In this document: positions 9,785 to 19,199 of the stretch, piece after piece
Position numbering within the stretch: the stretch's first letter is position 1
Layout of the letters: each line of letters starts with the position of its first letter
Assembly: GCA_946557785.1 (NCBI GenBank)
Contig: CAMNTH010000001.1
Location: 1-64,000 of the forward strand
Length of the DNA: 64,000 nt
Reading direction: 5' to 3'
DNA from: an uncultured Blautia sp.
Lineage (GTDB): Bacteria; Bacillota; Clostridia; Lachnospirales; Lachnospiraceae
Made by a program: the position numbers and the translations under genes
Notes under the pieces: model-generated
Databases searched by the model: none
Told to the model about the DNA's origin: nothing
What the model saw: only the letters and a program-made list of their open reading frames with translations

Positions 9785-11382
9785 TCAAAATATGCTTTGT
9801 AGATGATGAGCCGCTGACCATTGAGTGGCTGGAAAAAACGGTGGATTGGAAGAAGCTTGGAATTGAAAAAGGAGGCTCTGCCCCCAATGGTGAGAAGGGA
9901 ATGGAGCTGATACTGAAAGAAAAACCGGAGATTGTGATTACAGATGTAAGAATGCCAGTGATGGATGGGCTTTTGATGATAGAGGAAGTACAAAAAAAGG
10001 ATGTCCGTCCGGAATTCATTATCTTAAGCGGATATGAGGAGTTTGAATATGCCAGAAAAGCCATTCAGTTTGGCGTGCAGGAATATTTGCTGAAACCCCT
10101 TACCAATGAGAAGCTGGAAGAAACGATGGGAAAAATTGTAGAAAAGATCCAGAAAGAGCATTATCGCAATAAGGAGCTTCAAAGGCTGCAGGAGGAGGCT
10201 GTACAGGCAAAAGACGCTATGCGCATGCAGCTTTATAAGAAGATTATCCTGGAGGACTGGGCTGAAAATGATCAGATAGAGAAATATCGGGTTTCCTGGG
10301 AACATGATGAGAAAACCATCTATCAGATTGTACTGCTTAGTCAGATATCACCTGATATAAAGAAATTGCTCTATGCACAAATGGAGAAGGTATCCGGCGG
10401 ACTTCGGGATTGGGCTGTTGTAGAGCTGCAAAAGGATGAATGTGCGGTTGTCTTTTGCTGCAAGAAAGCAAATATCACCCATAATCTTACAGAAAAGAAG
10501 ATCGAAAAGTTTGCAGAGCAATTGTATAAAAATATAGAGGCGTCCCTGGGCGAGACGCCCAGAATCGGTATCAGCGACTGGGCGGAAGGCGTGGAAAAGA
10601 TTGGTTTATGCTATTACCAGGCAAAGAATGCAATAGAGTTTTCCTATGCAATGGAACAGCAGAGTATTGCGAAGATTAAAGATATTGTCCTTCAGGAGGA
10701 AAAAAAGATTTATTCCCAGGATTTTGAGAAGGAGTTCCAGGAAGTACTGTTAGGGAGTGAACAGGATCATTTGGAGGAGGTTTTGAAAAAAATTTGGAAG
10801 GAAGTGTGTATTTCCAGCAGGAATCCTTTGTCAAAATTAAAGAGGATTTGCAGTGAATTGGTCTTTGCAGGATTTAAAATACTGAGAGATCTTGGGATCC
10901 ATGCAGAGGAAGAGTTTGAAGACAGTTATAACCCAATCGGAGAAATCCATGATGCAGATTCCCTGGAAGAGCTGAACGGGATTATGATGGAAGCAGGGAC
11001 AAAAATGAGGAATTGTATTCTGCAAAAAAGGGAGCGTACTAATTCCCGTATTGTACAGAAGGTTTTTCTTTATGTGGAGAATCATCTGGAAGCGGATATT
11101 TCTGCAGAAGCCCTGGCAGAATCCTTAAATGTATCTCCGGGATATTTCAGCACTATTTTTAAGAGGGAAACAGGACAGGCATTTGTGGAGTATGTTACAG
11201 AGATGAGAATGGATGCGGCAAAAAGATATTTGAAAAATCAGGAATTGAAAATAAGCCGGATCAGTACTTTGGTAGGATTTAAGGATCCGAAATATTTTAC
11301 TTGTGTATTTAAAAAAGTAGTTGGTATGAGTCCCCAGGAATATCGGAAAAATGAAATTCAAAAAAATTCCACCGGGATTTAA
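9781..11382 (+). CDS. YesN-type response regulator with AraC DNA-binding domain
   Basis: MIKICFVDDEPLTIEWLEKTVDW...VITDVRMPVMDGL...EYLLKPL...; C-terminal AraC HTH; ATGA overlap with the kinase stop at 9781-9784. Confidence 0.93.
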   Translation: MIKICFVDDEPLTIEWLEKTVDWKKLGIEKGGSAPNGEKGMELILKEKPEIVITDVRMPVMDGLLMIEEVQKKDVRPEFIILSGYEEFEYARKAIQFGVQEYLLKPLTNEKLEETMGKIVEKIQKEHYRNKELQRLQEEAVQAKDAMRMQLYKKIILEDWAENDQIEKYRVSWEHDEKTIYQIVLLSQISPDIKKLLYAQMEKVSGGLRDWAVVELQKDECAVVFCCKKANITHNLTEKKIEKFAEQLYKNIEASLGETPRIGISDWAEGVEKIGLCYYQAKNAIEFSYAMEQQSIAKIKDIVLQEEKKIYSQDFEKEFQEVLLGSEQDHLEEVLKKIWKEVCISSRNPLSKLKRICSELVFAGFKILRDLGIHAEEEFEDSYNPIGEIHDADSLEELNGIMMEAGTKMRNCILQKRERTNSRIVQKVFLYVENHLEADISAEALAESLNVSPGYFSTIFKRETGQAFVEYVTEMRMDAAKRYLKNQELKISRISTLVGFKDPKYFTCVFKKVVGMSPQEYRKNEIQKNSTGI

Positions 11383-11445
11383 AAAAATTAGAATATTCGC
11401 TTCCCAGATTTTTTGTTATGCTGAGATTACAAAATAAATACAAAT

Positions 11446-11506
11446 CATAGTTCTAAGGTTATCACAAATAAATGCAAGCACTTTTGGTGATAACTTACGA
11501 ACTATG
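11446..11506. promoter_or_regulatory. Long imperfect inverted repeat upstream of the solute-binding-protein gene
   Basis: CATAGTTCtaaggTTATCAC-n21-GTGATAActtacGAACTATG; 8+7 bp perfectly paired plus a central mismatch block. Confidence 0.5.
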
Positions 11507-11526
11507 ACAAATTACGGGAGGTTTAT

Positions 11527-12846
11527 ATGATGAAAGGTAAACGTTTTTCAGCGATGGCTTTGGCAGGGGTAATGGCAGTATCAGCATCGTTCTGCAGTGC
11601 GGCAGAAGTAAAAGCGGATGATGAGAAGGTGGGTATTCGGTTTTATAATATTTGGCCGAAAAACGAAGAAGACCCTCAGGTAGTGGAGCAGTATAAAATG
11701 TATGAGGAGTTTCAGGCAGAAAACCCGGACATTGAATTAGAAAACATTGCAGATGCACATGAGGCCTGGGCAACAAAAATTAAGACAATGATGGCTGCAA
11801 ATGACCTGCCGGAAATCTTTATTTCACAGCCCTCTGACTTTGCAGTGTATGCAGATTCCGGAGTGTACTACGATTTCACAGATGACCTTGAGGCAGATCC
11901 GGAATGGAGAGACTCTTTTGTAAGCGGTTCTCTTGACATCCTGGCGAAAGACGGAAGAGTATATGGCATTCCCCATACAGGATATGTAGAAGGTGTTTAC
12001 TATAATCAGGAACTGTTTGATCAGTGTGGTCTGACATACCCGGAAACCTATGATGATCTTGTGGAATGTGTGAAAGTTTTTGTAGAAAATGATATTGTAC
12101 CTTTTGCTGTAGGAGCAAAGGATGGATGGCCGGTGTCAATGTATACCCAGTATCTTATGGATAGAGAAGCAGGATATGATTATTTTGCAAAGGCATGCGA
12201 GGACGAAAGCACAACCATGGATACGCCGGAATATATAAGGGCATTTGAAAAATTCATGGAATTAGCAGAATTAGGTGCGTTTTCTGAAGGAGCATCCGGT
12301 GCTTCTCAGCAGGATTCCATTTCCTTGTTTACACAGGGGAAAGCAGCTATGATGGTAGACGGAGACTGGGATATGGGAACCTTCCTGCAGGCAGATAACG
12401 GAGAGTTTGGAAAAAAAGTCCGTTTTGCAAATTTCCCGTCTATTCCGGATGGAAAAGGGGTTCAGGATGCTTTATGTGTTGGTTTTGGCAAGAGCTTCTG
12501 CATCAGCAATTCTGCATCAGATGAGCAGAAGGAAGCAGCGCTGCGGTTTATTAAGTATATGAACTGTACAGAAGCATCAACCCGTCTTCTGGAAGAAGGA
12601 GGGGGACAGCATGCAAACAAGATAGCTGATGTAAATGAGGATAAGGTTTCGGAGCTTTTGAACTGCGTAACGGAATATGCAGGAAGTACATCCCAGACAT
12701 GGGCGGCTTATGGAGAGTTTATTACACCTGGTTTTTATGATGAGATGAATAAAATAGGTCAGAAGATGCTGCTGAATGCAATTTCTGCAGAAGATGCTGT
12801 AAAAGAACTTGAAAAGGCGAGACTGGAATTTCAGATTAATCAGTAG
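11527..12846 (+). CDS. Extracellular solute-binding protein, sugar ABC transporter
   Basis: Signal peptide, VGIRFYNIWPKNEEDPQVVEQYKMYEEFQAENPDIELE..., followed by two permeases. Confidence 0.9.
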   Translation: MMKGKRFSAMALAGVMAVSASFCSAAEVKADDEKVGIRFYNIWPKNEEDPQVVEQYKMYEEFQAENPDIELENIADAHEAWATKIKTMMAANDLPEIFISQPSDFAVYADSGVYYDFTDDLEADPEWRDSFVSGSLDILAKDGRVYGIPHTGYVEGVYYNQELFDQCGLTYPETYDDLVECVKVFVENDIVPFAVGAKDGWPVSMYTQYLMDREAGYDYFAKACEDESTTMDTPEYIRAFEKFMELAELGAFSEGASGASQQDSISLFTQGKAAMMVDGDWDMGTFLQADNGEFGKKVRFANFPSIPDGKGVQDALCVGFGKSFCISNSASDEQKEAALRFIKYMNCTEASTRLLEEGGGQHANKIADVNEDKVSELLNCVTEYAGSTSQTWAAYGEFITPGFYDEMNKIGQKMLLNAISAEDAVKELEKARLEFQINQ

Positions 12847-12847
12847 G

Positions 12848-12880
12848 AAGAAAGGGCGCCTTGGTAAGAGGCGCCTTCTT
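12848..12880 (+). terminator. Intercistronic hairpin (attenuator/mRNA-stabilising) between binding protein and permease genes
   Basis: GGCGCCT-TGGTAAG-AGGCGCC flanked by AAGAAA/TTCTT; lies between the SBP stop and the permease RBS. Confidence 0.6.
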
Positions 12881-12903
12881 ACTGCTGTAAAAGGAGGTAA
12901 AAA

Positions 12904-13788
12904 ATGAATCAGGTAAAAAATAAAAAAAGTATCCTGCTCTTTCTGATTCCGGCATTAGCTTTATATGGATGTGTCCAGATCGGACCGCTGTTTCAGTCTC
13001 TGTATTATTCCTTTTTTTCCTGGAAGGGTTTTGGAGAGATGAAGCCTGTAGGACTGCAGAATTACATAAAGCTTTTTACTGATGATGATATTATGCGTAT
13101 TGCATTTAAAAATACATTCTTATTTGCTGGAATTTCGCTGCTGATTCTGCTGCCCTTTGCCTTTATGCTTGCAGTTACACTGACCACAAAGATCAGGTTT
13201 TCAAAGACGATCAGCACCATTTTGTACATGCCCGGCGTTATATCTACAGTTGTAGTTTCCCTTATGTGGTGTGCGATTTTAAATGCAGAGTCAGGGCCTG
13301 TAAATGCGGTTCTTCGGACAATGGGGCTGGATTTTCTTGCCAGGGTATGGCTTGGAGATCCTAAAGTATCAATGTATGTTGTTATTTTTGTAAATGTATG
13401 GCAGTGGGCAGGATATCATATGCTGATATTTTATACGTCGCTGCAGTCTATTCCAGGTGAGCTTTATGAAGCGGCAAGCATTGACGGCTCTGATGGTTTT
13501 AAAACACTTCGTTATATTACCATTCCTCTGATGTATAATTCCATCAAAATGAATGCAACGCTGATTATTATTGGTTCGTTTAAGTGCTTTGACATTGTAT
13601 ATAACATGACAATGGGAGGACCTGCTGATTCTACGCAGATGCTTGCAACCTACATGTATCATAATACATTCCGCAGATTTAACTATGGATATGGTTCTGC
13701 AATCTCCATGGTAATCTTCCTTTTGAGCATTACGGTATCTGCCATACTGCAGAAGGTAAAATTCGGGGATGAATCAGTATCATACTAG
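12904..13788 (+). CDS. Carbohydrate ABC transporter permease (UgpA/MsmF type)
   Basis: LFLIPALALYGCVQIGPLFQSLYYSFFSW...ELYEAASIDGSDGFKTLRYITIPL (EAA loop). Confidence 0.92.
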   Translation: MNQVKNKKSILLFLIPALALYGCVQIGPLFQSLYYSFFSWKGFGEMKPVGLQNYIKLFTDDDIMRIAFKNTFLFAGISLLILLPFAFMLAVTLTTKIRFSKTISTILYMPGVISTVVVSLMWCAILNAESGPVNAVLRTMGLDFLARVWLGDPKVSMYVVIFVNVWQWAGYHMLIFYTSLQSIPGELYEAASIDGSDGFKTLRYITIPLMYNSIKMNATLIIIGSFKCFDIVYNMTMGGPADSTQMLATYMYHNTFRRFNYGYGSAISMVIFLLSITVSAILQKVKFGDESVSY

Positions 13789-13800
13789 GAGAAAGATCAT

Positions 13801-14652
13801 ATGAGGTGGAAAAAAATGATGAAGAAGAGAAAATACTCCTCCAAATACATCAAACATTATATATTTTTGGGGATTAGCATTTCCATGGTGATACTTCCTT
13901 TTTTATGGGTGCTTATTTCCTCTTTAAAGACAAAAAGCCAGTTTATGGTGGATCCCTATGGTTTGCCTGATCCTGTAATGTATGAGAATTATGCAGATGC
14001 ATTTCAATCCATAAATATGCCAAATCTGTTTAAGAACAGTATTTTTATAAGCCTGACCTCTGTATTAGGGGCGTTGCTTGTTGCATCAGCCGCTGCCTTT
14101 GTTTTGGCCCGCTGCTCCTTTAAAATAAACAAATGGATATACAGCTTTTTTCTTATAGGAATGATGATCCCTTTAAATGCTGCAATTATACCATTGTTTA
14201 TTACTTTGAAAAATGTTAAACTGACAAATACATATGCTGGAATTATTATTCCGTATATTGCTTTTCAGATACCTATGGGAATCTTTCTTTTAACAAATTA
14301 TATAAAAACAATTCCCAACGAACTGGAGGAGGCGGCCATTATTGACGGATGCAGTGTTGTCCAATTATTTATAAAGGTAATCGTACCATTATCAAAGCCG
14401 ATTTTTGCAACGTTCTCGATTATTACATTTATGTCCCTTTGGAATGAGTTTTTATTTGCACTGGTATTTCTGACTGGGGAGGAATTTCAGACAGTGCCGC
14501 TGGGGCTTGCAAGCTTTCGCGGGCAGTATGACACGAATACAACGGTTATGCTTGCAGGAACTGTGATCGCCATGATCCCCACGCTGATTATTTATGTGCT
14601 TTTAAGAGACAATATTGTAAAGGGAATGACTGCAGGAGCAGTGAAAGGATGA
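13801..14652 (+). CDS. Carbohydrate ABC transporter permease (UgpE/MsmG type)
   Basis: LPFLWVLISSLKTKSQF...ELEEAAIIDGCSVVQLFIKVIVPLSKPIFAT...GMTAGAVKG. Confidence 0.92.
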   Translation: MRWKKMMKKRKYSSKYIKHYIFLGISISMVILPFLWVLISSLKTKSQFMVDPYGLPDPVMYENYADAFQSINMPNLFKNSIFISLTSVLGALLVASAAAFVLARCSFKINKWIYSFFLIGMMIPLNAAIIPLFITLKNVKLTNTYAGIIIPYIAFQIPMGIFLLTNYIKTIPNELEEAAIIDGCSVVQLFIKVIVPLSKPIFATFSIITFMSLWNEFLFALVFLTGEEFQTVPLGLASFRGQYDTNTTVMLAGTVIAMIPTLIIYVLLRDNIVKGMTAGAVKG

Positions 14653-15699
14653 GTGATAAAGATGACTTCAAGAGAATTGGTAAGAGCAACCTTAGAATTC
14701 CGTAATACGGACGACAGAGCACCCAGACAGTTATGGTGCCTTCCATGGGCAAGAGACAAATATGGCAGGGAAGTAAATCAGGTTAATACAGATTTTCCGG
14801 ATGATATTGTATCTGCTCCGCATCTTCTGAAGACGCAGTGCCAAACTAAAGGGGATCCTTACGCTAAAGGGGAATATATTGACGAGTGGGGATGCGTATT
14901 TGAAAATATACATCCGGGAGTGATAGGAGAAGTGAAGCACCCCATCGTAGCAGAAGAGGACGAGGATTGGGAGGACTTATCCAGAATACATATTCCAAGA
15001 GAATGGCTGACACTGGATACGGAAGGAGTAAATGCCTTTTGCAGAAGTACGGATAAATTTGTACTGACGCCTATTTACCCAAGACCTTTTGAGCAGCTTC
15101 AGTTTATTAGAACAACGGAACTATTCTATATGGATCTGATGATGAGGCCTGCAGGATTAATGAATTTTATGAAAGCGATGCACAGCTTCTACTGCGATGC
15201 CCTGGAGCTTTGGTGCGCTAAGACGGAAGTAGATGGAATTCAGTTTATGGATGACTGGGGAGCACAAAAAGCACTACTGATCCATCCGGATTTGTGGAAA
15301 GAATTGTTCTGGCCAATGTATAAGGATTATATTGACATTGCACACCGTCATGGTAAAAAGGCATTTATGCATTCAGACGGAAATATTCTGGCAATTCTAC
15401 CCTATTTAATTGAAAGCGGATTGGATGCCGTGAACAGCCAGATTTTCTGTATGGGGGTTGAGAATCTGAAAGATTTCAAAGGGAAAATTACCTTCTGGGG
15501 GGAAATGGACAGGCAGCATTTACTTGTAGAAAGTACTCCGAAAGAGATTGCACTTGCCGTAAAAAGGGTAAAAGAAACGCTTTGGCAAAACGGAGGCTGC
15601 ATTGCCCAGTGTGAATTTGGGCCTGGAGGAAAGCCTGAAAATATTTATGAAACTTTCCGGGCATGGAACCTGGAAACGAAAGGGGAAGCATTACTATGA
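14653..15699 (+). CDS. UroD-fold (uroporphyrinogen decarboxylase / methyltransferase family) protein
   Basis: TSRELVRATLEFRNTDDRAPRQLW...DGIQFMDDWGAQKALLIHPDLWKELFWPMYKDYIDIAHRHGKKAFMHSDGNI; GTG start overlapping the permease stop. Confidence 0.8.
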   Translation: MIKMTSRELVRATLEFRNTDDRAPRQLWCLPWARDKYGREVNQVNTDFPDDIVSAPHLLKTQCQTKGDPYAKGEYIDEWGCVFENIHPGVIGEVKHPIVAEEDEDWEDLSRIHIPREWLTLDTEGVNAFCRSTDKFVLTPIYPRPFEQLQFIRTTELFYMDLMMRPAGLMNFMKAMHSFYCDALELWCAKTEVDGIQFMDDWGAQKALLIHPDLWKELFWPMYKDYIDIAHRHGKKAFMHSDGNILAILPYLIESGLDAVNSQIFCMGVENLKDFKGKITFWGEMDRQHLLVESTPKEIALAVKRVKETLWQNGGCIAQCEFGPGGKPENIYETFRAWNLETKGEALL

Positions 15700-18125
15700 A
15701 ACAAGTACAAGTATTAGACGGAACATGGATGCTGAAGATTGGAGAAGAAGAATCCATGATTCAGGCAAAGGTACCGGGAAGCGTGTATTGTGCGCTTCTG
15801 GACTGCGGCAGAATGGAAGACCCATACTGGCGTGATAATGAAATGAAGGCTCTGCCGTGGATGGAAAATGACTTTCTGTTTACATGCAGCTTTTCGGTTG
15901 CAGAGGAAATTTGGAATCAGCCGGAGAAAATCCTGCGGTTTGAAGGAATTGATACTATCGGCGAAGTTTATCTCAATGATGTTTTGCTGGGCAAGGTGCA
16001 GAACATGCATCTTGGCTATGAGTTTCCAGTGGCGGATATTCTGAAGGAAAAGGACAATGAACTGAAGATCAAGATCTTTTCTCCTACCAGATATATTAAG
16101 GAAGAAAACGAGAAATGTTTTGCAGACGGCTCTTTGGATGCCATGGTGGGCTTTCCGCATATCAGAAAAGCCCATTGCATGTTTGGATGGGACTGGGGTG
16201 CAAGAATTCCGGACGCAGGAATTTTCAGGAGCGTCAGCCTGGATGGTTTTGAAGGCGGATTGGTGGACAGCGTACATATCCTGCAGTATCATGAGGACGG
16301 AAAAGTCCGGCTGGGCTTTGAACCGGAAACAAAATATGTAAAGAATTGGGTAAAGGCGGAGTTTTTTTATACCGTTACAGGGCCTGACGGAGTTGTTTAT
16401 GAGACAGATGAAGACGAACTTACGATTGATAATCCAAAGCTTTGGTGGCCCAACGGCTTTGGCGAACACCCCCTTTACACTGTTCGGGCCGAGATGAGAA
16501 TAGATGGAAAAACAGCAGATACCTGGGAAAAAAGAATCGGTCTTCGTACCCTTACCATGCACAGGGAAGAAGATGAGTGGGGTGAGAGCTTTGCCGCAGA
16601 GGTAAACGGAGTTCAGATCTTTTCCATGGGAGCAGATTACATTCCTGAGGATTCCATTTTCTCCAGAATAAATGAAGAAAGAACCAGAGGCCTTTTAGAG
16701 GATTGTATTGCAGCAAACTATAACACGGTTCGTATCTGGGGCGGCGGATATTACCCGGATGATTATTTCTTCGATATCTGTGATGAATTGGGACTCCTTG
16801 TATGGCATGACCTGATGTTTGCATGTGCTATTTATGAATTGAGCAAAGAATTTGAGGAAAATATCACAGAAGAAATCATCTGCAATGTAAAACGTCTCCG
16901 GAATCATCCTTCCATTGCACTGTGGTGCGGAAATAATGAAATGGAGTGGCAGGTGGATGATAAGGTATTTGAGTATACACATAAGCAAAGAAGCGATTAT
17001 GTGAAAATGTATGAATATATTTTCCCGAAGATCGTGGAGAAATACGACAGACAGAGATTTTACTGGAGCTCTTCTCCTTCATCAGGAGGCGGTTTTGACT
17101 ATCCAAATGACCCAAACAGAGGGGATGTGCATTACTGGGACGTATGGCATGGATGCAAACCATTCAGTGATTACCGTAATTACTATTTCCGTTATGCATC
17201 AGAGTTTGGCTTCCAGTCTTTCCCGTCCATTAAGACTGTAGAGACCTTTACAGAGCCGGAAGACCGGAATATTTTCTCTTATGTAATGGAAAAACATCAG
17301 AGAAATAAGTCCGCTAATGGAAAGATCCTGTCATATCTGGCAGATATGTTCTTATATCCGGGAGATTTTGGAACCCTTTTGTATGCGTCTCAGATCCTGC
17401 AGGCGGAAGCTGTGAAATACGGCGTAGAGCATTGGAGAAGGAATCGCGGAAGATGTATGGGTGCTATTTACTGGCAGTTAAATGACTGCTGGCCTGTAGC
17501 TTCCTGGGCATCCATTGACTATGAAGGCAGGTGGAAGGCTCTTCATTACTATGCAAAGAGATTTTTTGCTCCTGTCATGATTTCCTGCTGTGAGGAAGGA
17601 ATCCTGACACAGGATACCAATGTGAATGCGGAAAATCCTAATATTGAGAAGAGCGTTCATCTTTCTGCTGCAAATGAGACAATGGAAGATGTGAAGACTA
17701 CTGTTCGTTTTGCAGTGCGGGATGCATTTGGCAAAGAGATCAAAAGCGGTACCTGCGATATGGATGTCCCTGCATTAAGCAGTGTGTGGCTTGAGAAGAT
17801 GGATATGGCAGACGTAGATGAATACAGCCAGTATTTCAGTTTTGGACTGGAAAAGGATGGAGCGGTGATATCTGATGGAACTGTGCTGTTCTGCCAGCCC
17901 AAGCATTTCAAATTTGAAAATCCCCACCTGCGTGCAGAAGTAAGGGGGGATACCATTACTGTCTATGCAGATGCATATGCTAAGAGTGTGGAAATCGACT
18001 GCACAGACAGCGACATGGTGCTTTCTGACAACTACTTTGATATGAATGCAGGCAGCAGGACTGTGAAGATCCTTAGAGGAAAACCAGGAACCCTCTCCTT
18101 AAGGAGCATATATGATATCCGGTAA
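15696..18125 (+). CDS. GH2 family beta-mannosidase
   Basis: MFGWDWGARIPDAGIFRSVSLDGF, YNTVRIWGGGYYPDDYFFDICDELGLLVWHDLMFACAIY, IALWCGNNEMEW; ATGA overlap with the upstream stop. Confidence 0.88.
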   Translation: MKQVQVLDGTWMLKIGEEESMIQAKVPGSVYCALLDCGRMEDPYWRDNEMKALPWMENDFLFTCSFSVAEEIWNQPEKILRFEGIDTIGEVYLNDVLLGKVQNMHLGYEFPVADILKEKDNELKIKIFSPTRYIKEENEKCFADGSLDAMVGFPHIRKAHCMFGWDWGARIPDAGIFRSVSLDGFEGGLVDSVHILQYHEDGKVRLGFEPETKYVKNWVKAEFFYTVTGPDGVVYETDEDELTIDNPKLWWPNGFGEHPLYTVRAEMRIDGKTADTWEKRIGLRTLTMHREEDEWGESFAAEVNGVQIFSMGADYIPEDSIFSRINEERTRGLLEDCIAANYNTVRIWGGGYYPDDYFFDICDELGLLVWHDLMFACAIYELSKEFEENITEEIICNVKRLRNHPSIALWCGNNEMEWQVDDKVFEYTHKQRSDYVKMYEYIFPKIVEKYDRQRFYWSSSPSSGGGFDYPNDPNRGDVHYWDVWHGCKPFSDYRNYYFRYASEFGFQSFPSIKTVETFTEPEDRNIFSYVMEKHQRNKSANGKILSYLADMFLYPGDFGTLLYASQILQAEAVKYGVEHWRRNRGRCMGAIYWQLNDCWPVASWASIDYEGRWKALHYYAKRFFAPVMISCCEEGILTQDTNVNAENPNIEKSVHLSAANETMEDVKTTVRFAVRDAFGKEIKSGTCDMDVPALSSVWLEKMDMADVDEYSQYFSFGLEKDGAVISDGTVLFCQPKHFKFENPHLRAEVRGDTITVYADAYAKSVEIDCTDSDMVLSDNYFDMNAGSRTVKILRGKPGTLSLRSIYDIR

Positions 18126-18129
18126 TAGA

Positions 18130-19062
18130 TTAGTGATTGCCTGAGTTTTTCGTGAAGTTTTGTTTCCGGAACTGGCTGGGTGTCATTTGGAAGCGCTTCT
18201 TAAACAGGCGGTTAAAATTCGATAAATTATCAAATCCATTCTGCTGGGATATTTCCAGAATGGTGTCATTGGAATCTCGAAGTGACTGGGCAGCTTTGCC
18301 AAGGCGGTATTCAATAAGATACCCGGCAAAGCCTGTTCCGGTCATTTCTTTAAACCACCTCATAAAATGGCTTGCACTGTAACCGCATTCCATGGCAATG
18401 GCGTCAACGGTGAGTCTTTTTCCATAATCCGTTTCAATGTGCGAAAGAACGGCTTTCAGCTTTTCAATATTCTTGCTGTCCGAAGAGACAGAGGTCTTAT
18501 TTTCCCGGTCTTTTGCAATCTGTACCAACAAAGAAAATAAGATGATCATATGACCTTTTACCCCCAGTTCGTAGCCATTGGGGCGCATGGAACAGAGCCG
18601 GTCTGAGGAATCCAGGCATCGGGCAATAGCTTCGTAGAAAGGATGGGCTTTTCCAATAAAAGCTGGGAATAATAGCTTTTCGCTTATAATAGGCTGGAGA
18701 TATTTCTGGCTGCAGAGATCTACATTATCGCTTCCAAGAAAACTCATATCAAAAATAATATTTTCGTATTCCATACGGTTCTGGAATATTCCCCTTATAC
18801 TGTGGAGATGTCCGGGAAGAACAAGAAAAATATCCCCCTCCTGCGCCGTATAAATTCCGAAATCTACCTGGACAATTCCGCTGCCCCGTTTAATATAAAT
18901 AATTTCCATGCTGTCCTGCCAGTGGAGAGGCACGAAGGTAAAGTCTGCGGGAATGGTACAAGGGTACACATTAAATGCAAACATTGTATCAGAATGCCGT
19001 TTGGTTTCCTGATAGGCAGGATTTCTTACAGGCATATTTTCTATGTTTTCTGAAATATTCAT
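18130..19062 (-). CDS. AraC family transcriptional regulator with cupin sensing domain
   Basis: C-terminal LTVDAIAMECGYSASHFMRWFKEMTGTGFAGYLIEYRLGKAAQSL...FDNLSNFNRLFKKRFQMTPSQFRKQ. Confidence 0.92.
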   Translation of the reverse strand: MNISENIENMPVRNPAYQETKRHSDTMFAFNVYPCTIPADFTFVPLHWQDSMEIIYIKRGSGIVQVDFGIYTAQEGDIFLVLPGHLHSIRGIFQNRMEYENIIFDMSFLGSDNVDLCSQKYLQPIISEKLLFPAFIGKAHPFYEAIARCLDSSDRLCSMRPNGYELGVKGHMIILFSLLVQIAKDRENKTSVSSDSKNIEKLKAVLSHIETDYGKRLTVDAIAMECGYSASHFMRWFKEMTGTGFAGYLIEYRLGKAAQSLRDSNDTILEISQQNGFDNLSNFNRLFKKRFQMTPSQFRKQNFTKNSGNH

Positions 19063-19199
19063 AATATTACACCAATTATTCTTGCTAAATTTATGATAGG
19101 ATTGTACTACTTTTTGATGGCATTATACAAGCATTATTTTTATAAATATGGTAAAAATAACATAAAGCATGTTGCTAACGAAGAAAAGGAGACTCTATT

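Noticed and set aside
15714-16562. 282-aa minus ORF within the beta-mannosidase gene
   Set aside because: Antisense of a clear GH2 enzyme; no motif.
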